Part shown: one piece after another, positions 18,887 to 27,865 of the stretch
Position numbering within the stretch: the first letter of the stretch is position 1
Layout of the letters: each line of letters opens with the position of its first letter
From: Pseudomonas fluorescens
Lineage (GTDB): Bacteria; Pseudomonadota; Gammaproteobacteria; Pseudomonadales; Pseudomonadaceae
Assembly (NCBI RefSeq): GCF_001307155.1
Contig: NZ_CP012830.1
Location: 4,896,501-4,960,500 of the forward strand
Direction of reading: 5' to 3'
DNA: 64,000 nucleotides
Translations under genes and position numbers: made by a program
The notes under the pieces: model-generated
The model's database searches: none
What the model saw: only the letters and a program-made list of their open reading frames with translations
Told to the model about the DNA's origin: nothing

Positions 18887-20180
18887 TAGCTTCGCTGACC
18901 TGGCGGTATCTGACCGGAAAGTACGTCGCCTGGGTTTTGGCATTGTATTGGTCACTTTCGGACTGTTCGGCACCTGGGCGGCGTTCGCACCACTCGATGG
19001 CGCTGCCTACGCGCCTGGCGTGGTCACCGTGCAGGCTTACCGAAAAACGGTTCAACACCTCGAAGGTGGCATCGTCAAAGAGGTGTTGGCCCATGACGGT
19101 GACATCGTCAAGCGTGATGACCCGCTGATTATTCTCGATGATGCCCAGTTGCGATTCGAATACGAGACGACCCGAAGTCAGCTCGTTGCAGCCAGTGCCA
19201 TGCAGGCAAGACTCAGAGCCGAGCGGGACAATCTGTCGGTAATCGGCTTTGGCACCATGCCCGATCCCGACAGTCTGCGAGGTGCCGAAGCGCGCCAGAG
19301 CGAGACACAGGTATTCAACGCACGACGGGGATCACGGCTGGGCCAGATATCGGTGCTGCAAGAGCGTATTGGTCAGTTGAATCAACATATCAAAGGGATG
19401 GAGGCGATGATCGGTGCCAAGGGGCATCTGGATAAATCCTACAGCGGTGAAATAGTTGAATTGAGTGACCTGTTGTCCCAAGGGTTCGTTGACAAACAAC
19501 GTCTGCTTGAGCAGCAGCGCAAGCTCGAAATGCTCAGGACCGAAATGGTCGATCACCGTTCCACCATTACCAAGACTCGCCTGCAGATCAACGAAACACA
19601 GCTGCAGATTCTACAAATCGATAAAGACTTCAATGCCGACGTCACCAAACAATTAGCCGAGGTTCAGACCAGGATTTACGACCTGCAAGAGAAAGCTTCC
19701 GCATTGGAGGACCGGCTCAGCCATATCATCATCCGCGCACCCGATCCAGGTATGGTGATTGGTATGACGGTGCATACGATCGGGGGCATCGTGCGCCCGG
19801 CGACACCGCTGCTGGATATTGTTCCCTCGGTTTCAGAGCTGGTCATAGAGGCCCAGGTAGCGCCCGTCGATATCGATCGCATCGCCATCGGCAAGCGTGC
19901 CGATATCCGTTTCGGCGCGTTCAATAGCTATACGACGCCGGTGATCGAAGGCGTGGTCAGCAGTGTCTCGGCAGATCGGCTGGTCAATGAAAAGACCGGG
20001 ACTCCCTATTACCTGGCCCGGGTCCGGGTCACCGAAGCCGGTGCGCGCGCCTTGGGTGAGCGCAAATTACTGCCGGGAATGCCAGCGGATGTGTTGATCA
20101 TCACGGGGCAACGCACGCTGTTGCACTACCTGATGCAGCCGGCCCGTAACGCCTTCTCTCAGTCGATGATCGAGGAATGA
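18855..20180 (+). CDS. Type I secretion membrane-fusion protein (PrtE/AprE family)
   Basis: A 441-residue HlyD-family adaptor. The start at 18855 (MNRTIPSHQIDSF) has AAGGG at a suitable distance. One membrane helix (GIVLVTFGLFGTWAAFAPL) is followed by a lipoyl-type half (VQHLEGGIVKEVLAHDGDIV), a long coiled coil (about 120-300) and a C-terminal beta-barrel region (IRAPDPGMVIGM, LLPGMPADVLI). It bridges the inner-membrane ATPase and the outer-membrane porin. Its stop overlaps the next start as ATGA. Confidence 0.92.
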   Translation: MNRTIPSHQIDSFADLAVSDRKVRRLGFGIVLVTFGLFGTWAAFAPLDGAAYAPGVVTVQAYRKTVQHLEGGIVKEVLAHDGDIVKRDDPLIILDDAQLRFEYETTRSQLVAASAMQARLRAERDNLSVIGFGTMPDPDSLRGAEARQSETQVFNARRGSRLGQISVLQERIGQLNQHIKGMEAMIGAKGHLDKSYSGEIVELSDLLSQGFVDKQRLLEQQRKLEMLRTEMVDHRSTITKTRLQINETQLQILQIDKDFNADVTKQLAEVQTRIYDLQEKASALEDRLSHIIIRAPDPGMVIGMTVHTIGGIVRPATPLLDIVPSVSELVIEAQVAPVDIDRIAIGKRADIRFGAFNSYTTPVIEGVVSSVSADRLVNEKTGTPYYLARVRVTEAGARALGERKLLPGMPADVLIITGQRTLLHYLMQPARNAFSQSMIEE

Positions 20181-21568
20181 CCGTGCGAGTGCTTGCAGCT
20201 CTGCCAGGCGGTCTGCTCATGCTTGCACTGGGAATCGATATTGCCTTGGCGCAATCCGCTGCGTCGGCGTCGATCGGGGTCAGTGCCTCGGCGTTCTCCA
20301 CCGATCTGATGCAGCTGTATCGCGAGGCCCGGCTGGAGGACCCGCGGATATTGGCCTCGTATGCACGAGCGCAGGCGGGCAAGGAATACCAGAGGGAAGC
20401 GATGGGGACGCTGTTACCGCAAGTCTCGCTCAATGCAGGGGCGAATCGGATTCACCAGGAAAACGACCTGCTGCAGCGCAGTTTTGATAGCGAAAGCTAC
20501 AGCTTGGTGTTGCGTCAGTACCTCTACAACAAGGCCGCGTGGGAGAACTACCAAAAACTCAAGAGTCTGGCCAGACAATCCGAGTCCGAAGCGCTGGAGG
20601 CTCAGGCCGAAGCTACGGTGGAACTGGCCCAGCGTTACTTCACTGCGTTGGCAGCCGAGGACGAACTGGAATTGACCCGGGCCGAACTTCGGACCACGCA
20701 AAAGAGTCTGGATCGAGTCAATGCATTGTACGAAAAGCAGTTGGCATTGATTACCGATCAGCTCGACCTCAAAGCGAGGGTCGATGGGCTGACTGCTCAG
20801 GAGCTGGATAACCAGAACCAGGTCAGCGTCAGCCGGGAGGCGCTGGCGGAGATCGTTGGCCGTCCCGTCAAGGAGAAACTCAGTCGTGTTCGCGACGATG
20901 TTCCATTACGAATATCAGCGCAGAGTCTTGAAACGTGGGTCCGCGAGGGGGTAGCGCAAAACCCGGCACTCAAGGCCAACGAAAGCAGCGTCGAAGCGGC
21001 GGGCGCTGCGTTGCGCAGCGGGAAAGGCGGGCACTATCCGACCCTGAGCCTGACTCTGAGCGCGCAGCGGACCAACGAGGGCTACAACAATGCCCTGGTG
21101 CCGCGCACCGACAGTTATGTTGCCGGTATTGGCTTGCAAGTGCCGCTTTACAGCGGCGGCTCAACCTCGGCGCGGGTGCGTGGGCTCTACCAGGATCAGA
21201 TTTCGGCCGAGCAGCAACTGGAATCGGTCCGGCGCCGGGTGGTCAAGGAGATCACCAGCGCTTACCTGACCGCCAACTCGAGCGGAGAAAAGGTCAGCGC
21301 GAGCCGGCATGCCCTGGCTTCGGCACAGCTGTCCAGAGTGGCAGTAGAGAAAGCGCTCACTTACGGTATGGTCAATGCCGTCGATGTACTGACCAGCGTA
21401 CGCAACGAGTTCCGGGCTCGTCGTGATCTGCTCAAGACGCAATACGATTTCGTCAGCAATGTCTTGACGCTCAATCGCTGGGCGGGAAAGCCGCCTGCCG
21501 AGAGTGTCGAGAATGTTAATGCCTGGTTGAGCCCTGGCAGCTCCAGCCAAAAACCCACATCTCCCTGA
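20177..21568 (+). CDS. Type I secretion outer-membrane channel (TolC/AprF family)
   Basis: A 463-residue TolC-family protein with a signal peptide (cleavage near DIALAQS) and the two-fold repeat of long helices; LYREARLEDPRILAS and VGLQVPLYSGG-like segments mark the family. Its ATG overlaps the preceding stop (ATGA at 20177-20180), which completes a three-gene secretion operon. No T-rich terminator is evident straight after the stop. Confidence 0.9.
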   Translation: MTVRVLAALPGGLLMLALGIDIALAQSAASASIGVSASAFSTDLMQLYREARLEDPRILASYARAQAGKEYQREAMGTLLPQVSLNAGANRIHQENDLLQRSFDSESYSLVLRQYLYNKAAWENYQKLKSLARQSESEALEAQAEATVELAQRYFTALAAEDELELTRAELRTTQKSLDRVNALYEKQLALITDQLDLKARVDGLTAQELDNQNQVSVSREALAEIVGRPVKEKLSRVRDDVPLRISAQSLETWVREGVAQNPALKANESSVEAAGAALRSGKGGHYPTLSLTLSAQRTNEGYNNALVPRTDSYVAGIGLQVPLYSGGSTSARVRGLYQDQISAEQQLESVRRRVVKEITSAYLTANSSGEKVSASRHALASAQLSRVAVEKALTYGMVNAVDVLTSVRNEFRARRDLLKTQYDFVSNVLTLNRWAGKPPAESVENVNAWLSPGSSSQKPTSP

Positions 21569-21660
21569 TCCTGCAAGGCAAAAACCGCGGCGAGACTCAC
21601 TTGCATGACTGGTGCGGGCGCCAGTTGCCATTTCGCACCAGCAGGGCGGTGAGGTCCGTG

Positions 21661-21863
21661 CTATTTGCTGATTTCGCCAAGGTTTGGCTCGTAGAGAAAT
21701 ATTGTCGCCGGGAAATTGACGATTGCGTTGCTGTTGCGCTTGGTTGCACACCACTCGTCGAGTAATTGACGACTCTGATCGAGACCAGACTTTGGTCGCA
21801 GGTCGCCCGTGACAATCCTAAGACCTTGATTTTCGAGGAGTGAGGGCAGACATCGGCCGGGCT
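21661..21863 (-). pseudogene. Open-frame relic with a coherent C-terminus, no start codon
   Basis: Within the 500-bp space between the tolC-type gene and the LuxR gene, the minus strand stays open for about 67 codons and ends FPATIFLYEPNLGEISK-stop at 21661, preceded by LRIVTGDLRPKSGLDQSRQL. It reads like the end of a real protein, but an in-frame stop lies just upstream and no start codon is present. I do not recognise the family. The rest of 21569-22068 shows no gene. Confidence 0.35.
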
Positions 21864-22068
21864 ATCCGCATGAGGCTAACGTTTACGCCTGGCGGATGGG
21901 CGGCAGGCAGTATATTGGGCTGGCCTAGACTCAGTTGAGCGGCTCGAGGGAGAACGTCATCACCTGCCGGCGCTCGCATCTGTCCTTAAATCGCGTTGGT
22001 CAGGTGAGCGAGCTGTTGATCCAGGAAGGTCAGTGGGGGCCATAGTTCACTTTCAAGGGAATCACGTA

Positions 22069-22785
22069 ATGGCAGCCCACAGAAAACCGATACGCGTGAT
22101 GCTGATCGATTGTCGTCCCCTCGTTCTCATGGGCCTTCACGACTTGATCAATGCCAAGAAGCCCCAGATGGAAGTGAGCGGCCAGGCCACCACCTATACC
22201 CATGCGCTGAATCTTGCTGATCAGTTGCGTCCCGATGTCATTTTTTTCAGTTTTTTTCCGGATGCACTGAACCCGCTGGCGGTCGTCGCGGGACTCGCTC
22301 GCAGCGCCGAAATGAAAGTGCTGGTGCTCAAGGGATTGTACGAATCCGTCCCCGTTGCCCAGGCGATAGAGGCGGGCGCACGCGGCATCGTGCTGGCGGA
22401 AGACCCGACGGAATCGATCACCCAAGCCATTATCAAGGTCTACCATAACGACATCGGACTGGACAGAGCCTGGGCTGGTGGGCTTTCCGGCTATGCCACA
22501 ACCAGGTATGTCCCCCGCAGATGTAATCTGGAGCAGGCGAAACAGGCGCGGTTGACGTTGCGCGAGAGGGAACTGATTCGCGCCATCGTGGGGGATCCGT
22601 CCGCTAAATACACGTGCATTGCCGAGCGCCTGGGCATCAGCGAGCACACTGTGCACAACCACCTCAGCAACATCTATCAAAAGCTTGATCTCATCAACCG
22701 CATCGACTTGCTGATGTACGCGATGAAGCACGGGCTCACCAACAACGAAGAACCGCCCGAGTCTACTTGGGTGGAATTGGATTGA
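22069..22785 (+). CDS. LuxR-family regulator with a degenerate receiver domain
   Basis: A 238-residue protein starting MAAHRKPIRVMLIDCRPLVL at 22069 (AAGGGA upstream). It has the receiver-plus-HTH layout, with a good LuxR helix-turn-helix (LTLRERELIRAIV ... ISEHTVHNHLSNIYQKLDL). The receiver lacks key residues: the acidic pair is ID-C, the phospho-acceptor position is S61 (VIFFSFFPD), and the conserved lysine is A110 (GIVLAEDP). It is therefore unlikely to be controlled by aspartyl phosphorylation. It lies between the secretion operon and its probable cargo, and is the obvious candidate to regulate either. Confidence 0.88.
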   Translation: MAAHRKPIRVMLIDCRPLVLMGLHDLINAKKPQMEVSGQATTYTHALNLADQLRPDVIFFSFFPDALNPLAVVAGLARSAEMKVLVLKGLYESVPVAQAIEAGARGIVLAEDPTESITQAIIKVYHNDIGLDRAWAGGLSGYATTRYVPRRCNLEQAKQARLTLRERELIRAIVGDPSAKYTCIAERLGISEHTVHNHLSNIYQKLDLINRIDLLMYAMKHGLTNNEEPPESTWVELD

Positions 22786-22846
22786 ACTCCTCAAGCGTTC
22801 GCAGCGGATACGATCGTTCGGATTTCATATTAGAACGGCTGGAAGC

Positions 22847-22884
22847 AATGCGAGGGTGGCTCCTACGCCACCCTCGCATTTTTT
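22847..22884. terminator. Two-way Rho-independent terminator
   Basis: AATGCGAGGGTGGC, loop TCCTAC, then the exact complement GCCACCCTCGCATT with TTTT after it. It has a perfect 14-bp stem. A-rich sequence on the left arm and T-rich on the right let it serve both the LuxR gene and the convergent repeat-protein gene. Confidence 0.92.
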
Positions 22885-22899
22885 CACGCGCGCGATGTA

Positions 22900-25800
22900 T
22901 CAGGCGCCAAAAACAATGTCGCTAGCCTGAAGATCAATCCCGACCAAGGTGATGGTCGTTATTTGTCCGCCAGACTCGGCAACCGTCACGACGCTGTTTG
23001 CTCCTGTGTTGTCGATCGATTGGACAGTCGCGTTGTGGTCGCCGTTGAGCACCAGGGTGTCTCTCTGGCCTGGGTTCACATCGAACCCAGTGATCTGGTA
23101 CTTGTTCTCATTGGCTGCCAAATCGACGTTGAAGGCATCATTCACACCGGTCGTGCCAACCAGCGTGTAGTCGAAGGTTGCGTTGTGCGGGTCATTGGCG
23201 AACAGGTTGGCGTTAAACGTACTCGTCGCCGAGTCCCCATCCTTGTCCGTCAGCTTCGCGTTGAACGACAGTTTGACATCGCTGGCAAGGTTATCGGTTT
23301 GCTGAATGAACTGGATCACCGGGATCTTGACTGCGCCCCGGCCCATCGTGAGCTGGACTGCATCGATTAACGCCGATCCCTGCTTCTCAACGAGGAAGGA
23401 CACCTCTCCACCGGCCTCTGGCGTCAGGGTGTTCACCTTGGTGAGGTTCGAAAACGTGCCATCCTCGTAGTAGATCCTGTAGTACAGGTCCTCGGTCGCC
23501 GGGTCGTAACCCCCCACGGAGTTGTCGATAAAAACCTTCATTCCCGTCAGCAGGGTCTGGGGATTGATGACGAAACTTTCATCGGCAGCGCCGATAGCCA
23601 CCAGGTTGTCTCCCTGGAGAAGGTTATTGCCGACGCCGATGCCGGACGTACTGACGTTCATGGCCGCCGGGTCGATGTACGACGGCAGGGGATTGGTCTG
23701 TAGCTGGGCCTCGGTGGGGTCGGGAGCTCCGAGCCCGATACCGGTCAGGATGTCCGAAGTCGATGCGAGCGCCTTCGCGGAAAAGAAGACAACATCCTCA
23801 GATCCCGAAGGATTCGTCGTCGGAATTACCAATGTGCGCACTGGATCCGGGCCGCCGGCAGAGAGCGAGCCGTCGGCACTGCTGAGCACGATTGTCGAAC
23901 TGAAGCCTTGCACCAGATCCAGTGCATAGGTGCCATTCGCAAAAGCGGTCAGCGTGTAGTCGACGCTGGTGTTCGGTGTTGCGGCGTTGTTGTCGAAATC
24001 ACCGGTCAACGTTCCTGCAAAATGGAACGCGCCATTGGCGTCCGGTGAGGACGCCTGCTCGGTGAGCGTGCCGGTCCCGGTCGTGGTCGTGTGGTCTGGC
24101 CTGACGAGGGTGAACTGGCCATTCACCAACGAAATATCCAGGCCGGTTGCACCTAGCCCGTCGGCTCCGGTTGCATGATCCCAGAACCCGTATTGCGCAA
24201 GGGTGCTACCGGTTCCGACCAGGTTGCCGTACGCCAGTGATGGGCCGTCGTCGTGGAATACCAGGTTCTGCCCGATGTTGAGGGTCGCATGGGCGCTGTC
24301 GCCGTCCTTGTCGGTCTTGGTCGCCGTCAACGTCACCAGATTGTCCGAACTCAGAGTTATCGAGTCATCGGGATTGGTGGCGTCGGGATGTATCAACGCC
24401 CGGATCTGGTCGAGGGTGACGTCGCCATTGGCAGCCACGCTGACCGTGAACACCAACAGGTTGGTCGTGGCCGTGCGGCCTTCCACCACGCTGCCGTTGA
24501 GCGACAGGTTCACCGCTTCACCGGTGGCCGTGTCCGTGAGCCCGGAGCCTCCGGCTACCACGCCCAGTGCATAGGTCAGTGTGCCGGCGCCGTCGGCGCC
24601 ATACGCCGAGGTGAAGTTGACGGCAAAGCTCTGCGTGGCGTTGATGGCCAGGTTTGTCTCGTCCACCGTCAGCGTCGGTTCGGTACCGGTGGTGCTGATG
24701 CTTGGTCCATCGTCCTTGAACACCAGGTTCTGTCCGATGTTGAGGGTCGCATGAGCGCTGTCGCCATCCTTGTCGGTCGTTGTCGCCGTCAGCGTGACCA
24801 GATTGTCCGAGCTCAGACTCTTCGAATCGTCAGGATTGGTGGTGTCGGGATGTACGATTGCGCGGAGCTGGTCGAGGGTGACGTCGCCATTGGCAGCCAC
24901 GCTGACCGTGAACACCAGCAGGTTGGTCGTGGCCGTACGACCTTCCACCACGGTGCCGTTGAGCGACAGGTTCACCGCTTCACCGGTGGCCGTGTCCGTG
25001 AGCCCGGAGGCCCCGGCTACCACGCCCAGCGCATAGGTCAGTGTGCCTGCACCGTCAGCGCCATACGCCGAGTTGAAGTTGGCGGCAAAGTTCTGCGTGG
25101 CGTTGATGGCCAGGTTTGACTCGTCGACCGTCAGCGTCGGCTCGGTACCGGTGGTGCTGATGCTTGGCCCATCGTCCTTGAACACCAGGTTCTGTCCGAT
25201 GTTGAGGGTGGCATGAGCGCTGTCGCCGTCCCCATCGGTCTTGGTCGCCGTCAGCGTTACCAGATTGTCCGAGCTCAGGCTCTTCGAATCGTCAGGATTG
25301 GTGGTGTCGGGATGCACGATTGCGCGGAGCTGGTCGAGGGTGACGTCGCCATTGGCGGCCACGCTGACCGTGAACACCAGCAGGTTGGTCGTGGCTGTGC
25401 GGCCTTCCACCACGGTGCCGTTGAGCGACAGGTTCACCGCTTCACCGGTGGCCGTGTCCGTGAGCCCGGAGGCCCCGGCTACCACGCCCAGTGCATAGGT
25501 CAGTGTGCCGGCGCCGTCAGCGCCATACGCCGAACTGAAGTTGGCGGCAAAGTTCTGCGTGGCATTGATGGCCAGGTTTGACTCGTCCACCGTCAGCGTC
25601 GGCTCGGTGCCGGTGGTGCTGATGCTCGGCCCGTCGTCTTCGAAGGCTATCTTGGAGCCGATTTCGGCAGTTGCCGCGCTGCTCTGCAGCACCTGGAAGC
25701 CGCCGATGTCGAAGTCGGCGTGCGTCTTGTCACCGTTCTTGTCGGTCAGCAATCCGGCGTTTTCGATCAGTACGCGGTTGTGGTCGGTCGACGTGCCGTA

Positions 25801-27432
25801 GGTGATCTGCGAGTCGGTCGGAACGCCGGTGACCAGCACTGTGCCGTCGGCGTTGTAGGTGATGACGGCGCTGCTGATGGTGACGCCGGCGAACGTCTTC
25901 ACGGTGACGCTGCCGTTAGTGATCGCGACCTTTTCGGAGCTGTCGTCGGCGTAGCTGTTGATGAAGTTGACGCCGCTCTGTGACCCGTTGACGTTGTCGG
26001 CGTTCTTGAAGGCGGCGAGCAGGATTTTCGCGGTCGTGCCGCCCGTCTCCTGCACGATCTTGAAGGTCGCGGAGCGGGCACCGAAGTACTGGTTGAAGTC
26101 GATGTTCGCTTCGACACCTGCTTCGCCCGGGCTCAGGTTGGGGATCGTGAAGTCCGCCTTGGCACCGCTGACGAAGCTGAAGCGCAGGCCTTCCTGTTCG
26201 GTGATCGCCTGGTTGTTGGTGCCCAGGGTCGTACTGCCGCCGCCCTGGCTGCTGTTGACCGTGTCAGCACTGGTGATGGCAGCGCTGCTGGCCGACTGAT
26301 CCAGTGGATCCTTGCCGGTGACGACGATCGATACACCAGGAATCCGGCCGTTCGCATCGGCCGTTGCGCCCGGGGTGGTGAACATCAGGAACAACTGCTG
26401 GCCCGACGGCGCCCCATCCAGGCTGAAATTCGAGTCTTGGCTGGCGCCGATGAAGACCTTGTTCAGCAGATTCACCGAATCGTCGGGGTTCGTAATATCC
26501 GGATGCTTGAGCGGTTGGAATTCCACGGTCCAGATCTTGCCGCCCGTGACCGGCGATCCGCTTTCTTCAATATAGGCAGCGAACACGATCGCGCCGGTTG
26601 GTCCCCCGGCTCGGCCCAAAACGATGTTGTTGTTCGTATCCGTGTAGAGAAGGATGCTGGTGCCATCGAGGCTACTCAGTCCGCTGTCCAGGCCATTAAG
26701 CGCCGCGCCAGAACTGTCGACGAAGCTGATGTCGGTAATGATTGTTCCGGGCGCAGCGGTGATGGTGAATGCATTGCTGCCCGTGTCGCCCGCGGCTCCG
26801 GTATAGCCACTCAAGGCCGCACCCATTGGGGCGCCTGCCCCAAGTGCGGTCAAACGGGTCGAGAAGGTCGAGGGCAGGGCCGTCACCAGAATGTCATTGT
26901 CATTAGCGTCTTCCGCAGGGCTTGGAGTGGCGGTGCTGTTCTGCAACCCGGCCGTTTCGTCCTGCGTAACGTTCACTCCAGTTGCGACAACGCTCAGAGA
27001 GCTGTCGGTAAACGACGTTGTCGCCACAGAGTCGTCACTGGTGCCGAACACACCATCGGCGCCCGCAGAGGTCGCGGTGAGCAGAAACGTCGCGCCTGCC
27101 GAGTCGTCGGGATTCACGTACCAGGAGGTCGTGATGCTGCCGTTGACTTTACCGTCGAGATCGCCGACGCCGCCGTCGGTCACGTACCAGGGGTCGTGCC
27201 CCTCGCCAGTGTCAGTATCGAGCACGTCATCGGGCGTGCCCCACACATTATCGGCGCCGGGGCCGGTGGCGTGCTCCACTTGAAATTCCACTGTGCTGCC
27301 GGGGGCGAAGCCGCTAGCCGTGACGGTTGCGGTACTGCCGGGCGCGTAGTCTTTCAGGTCGGAGGTGACGATTGGAGTGTATTGGGGGTCCGTATCGCTC
27401 GTTGGCGATGATGGATGCTCGCGATTAGCCAT
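22900..27432 (-). CDS. Large type-I-secreted repeat protein (T1SS-143/DUF5801-like)
   Basis: About 1510 residues, acidic and Thr/Ser/Asp/Gly-rich, no cysteine-rich or signal-peptide region. The start at 27432 (MANREHPSSP) has AGGAGAGAG upstream. An N-terminal Ig-like part contains LKDYAPGSTATVTASGF. A long first module is followed by three nearly identical 154-residue repeats, each opening DDGPSISTTGTEPTLTVDE and containing GDGDSAHATLNIGQNLVF-like ends, then a variant module and a C-terminal region with DTLVLNGDHNA. The last residues, ITLVGIDLQASDIVFGA, look like a type I secretion signal. No run of Gly-Asp nonapeptides was seen. It is probably a surface adhesin exported by the adjacent secretion operon. 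Confidence 0.85.
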   Translation of the reverse strand: MANREHPSSPTSDTDPQYTPIVTSDLKDYAPGSTATVTASGFAPGSTVEFQVEHATGPGADNVWGTPDDVLDTDTGEGHDPWYVTDGGVGDLDGKVNGSITTSWYVNPDDSAGATFLLTATSAGADGVFGTSDDSVATTSFTDSSLSVVATGVNVTQDETAGLQNSTATPSPAEDANDNDILVTALPSTFSTRLTALGAGAPMGAALSGYTGAAGDTGSNAFTITAAPGTIITDISFVDSSGAALNGLDSGLSSLDGTSILLYTDTNNNIVLGRAGGPTGAIVFAAYIEESGSPVTGGKIWTVEFQPLKHPDITNPDDSVNLLNKVFIGASQDSNFSLDGAPSGQQLFLMFTTPGATADANGRIPGVSIVVTGKDPLDQSASSAAITSADTVNSSQGGGSTTLGTNNQAITEQEGLRFSFVSGAKADFTIPNLSPGEAGVEANIDFNQYFGARSATFKIVQETGGTTAKILLAAFKNADNVNGSQSGVNFINSYADDSSEKVAITNGSVTVKTFAGVTISSAVITYNADGTVLVTGVPTDSQITYGTSTDHNRVLIENAGLLTDKNGDKTHADFDIGGFQVLQSSAATAEIGSKIAFEDDGPSISTTGTEPTLTVDESNLAINATQNFAANFSSAYGADGAGTLTYALGVVAGASGLTDTATGEAVNLSLNGTVVEGRTATTNLLVFTVSVAANGDVTLDQLRAIVHPDTTNPDDSKSLSSDNLVTLTATKTDGDGDSAHATLNIGQNLVFKDDGPSISTTGTEPTLTVDESNLAINATQNFAANFNSAYGADGAGTLTYALGVVAGASGLTDTATGEAVNLSLNGTVVEGRTATTNLLVFTVSVAANGDVTLDQLRAIVHPDTTNPDDSKSLSSDNLVTLTATTTDKDGDSAHATLNIGQNLVFKDDGPSISTTGTEPTLTVDETNLAINATQSFAVNFTSAYGADGAGTLTYALGVVAGGSGLTDTATGEAVNLSLNGSVVEGRTATTNLLVFTVSVAANGDVTLDQIRALIHPDATNPDDSITLSSDNLVTLTATKTDKDGDSAHATLNIGQNLVFHDDGPSLAYGNLVGTGSTLAQYGFWDHATGADGLGATGLDISLVNGQFTLVRPDHTTTTGTGTLTEQASSPDANGAFHFAGTLTGDFDNNAATPNTSVDYTLTAFANGTYALDLVQGFSSTIVLSSADGSLSAGGPDPVRTLVIPTTNPSGSEDVVFFSAKALASTSDILTGIGLGAPDPTEAQLQTNPLPSYIDPAAMNVSTSGIGVGNNLLQGDNLVAIGAADESFVINPQTLLTGMKVFIDNSVGGYDPATEDLYYRIYYEDGTFSNLTKVNTLTPEAGGEVSFLVEKQGSALIDAVQLTMGRGAVKIPVIQFIQQTDNLASDVKLSFNAKLTDKDGDSATSTFNANLFANDPHNATFDYTLVGTTGVNDAFNVDLAANENKYQITGFDVNPGQRDTLVLNGDHNATVQSIDNTGANSVVTVAESGGQITTITLVGIDLQASDIVFGA
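24242..25630. repeat. Three tandem 462-bp coding repeats
   Basis: The same sequence recurs with a 462-bp period: the GGTCCATCGTC/GGCCCATCGTC/GGCCCGTCGTC landmark falls at 24704, 25166 and 25628. Units are nearly identical at DNA level with scattered silent changes, which indicates recent duplication or gene conversion. Each encodes 154 residues of the secreted protein. Confidence 0.92.
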
Positions 27433-27865
27433 GACTCTCTCCTGAGCAATTGCGGTCATCGAGGCCTGACCGTTGACCTATAACCGCAACTATGGATAAG
27501 CGCCGGAGATTGCGCATCGGCCGAAACTCCCACGCGAGATAGGAGTTTCAGGCTACTTGGGAGGGGGAATCGGGATGAATAGGTGAAGGAGCGGCGCCGC
27601 ATATTCCGTTTGTGAATGAGGGCAGGCCGCCAGCGCTCAAGGTCGCCCGGGATTTAACCGTTAACGCGTCGAGCTGAATCTGAGCCAGCTCAGGCAGCCG
27701 GGTGCGGGGGCAGTATTTCTACTGCGTTGCTGGTCGCCGAATAAACCGGAGCAGCGAATGAGGCCCAGACAGCTGAAAGGCCCTTCTTTTGTTCCATTAC
27801 CCTCTAAACGGAATCAAGACAATCAAGGCAGTGGACCCGCCAGAACAGCGGGTCCGAAAGGTGGA
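27433..27865. other. 433-bp spacer upstream of the repeat-protein gene
   Basis: No gene is seen. It should hold the promoter of the minus-strand repeat-protein gene. Near its right end GGACCCGC (27833-27840) and GCGGGTCC (27848-27855) form an 8-bp hairpin just past the stop of the dipeptidase gene, a probable weak terminator for that gene, without a strong T-run. Confidence 0.5.

Noticed and set aside
24253-25119. Plus-strand frames through the repeat-protein gene
   Set aside because: They repeat with the coding repeats of the opposite strand and have no ribosome-binding site.
24242-25630. Regular repeats that might suggest a CRISPR array
   Set aside because: The unit is 462 bp, in frame and coding; no short repeat/spacer structure.
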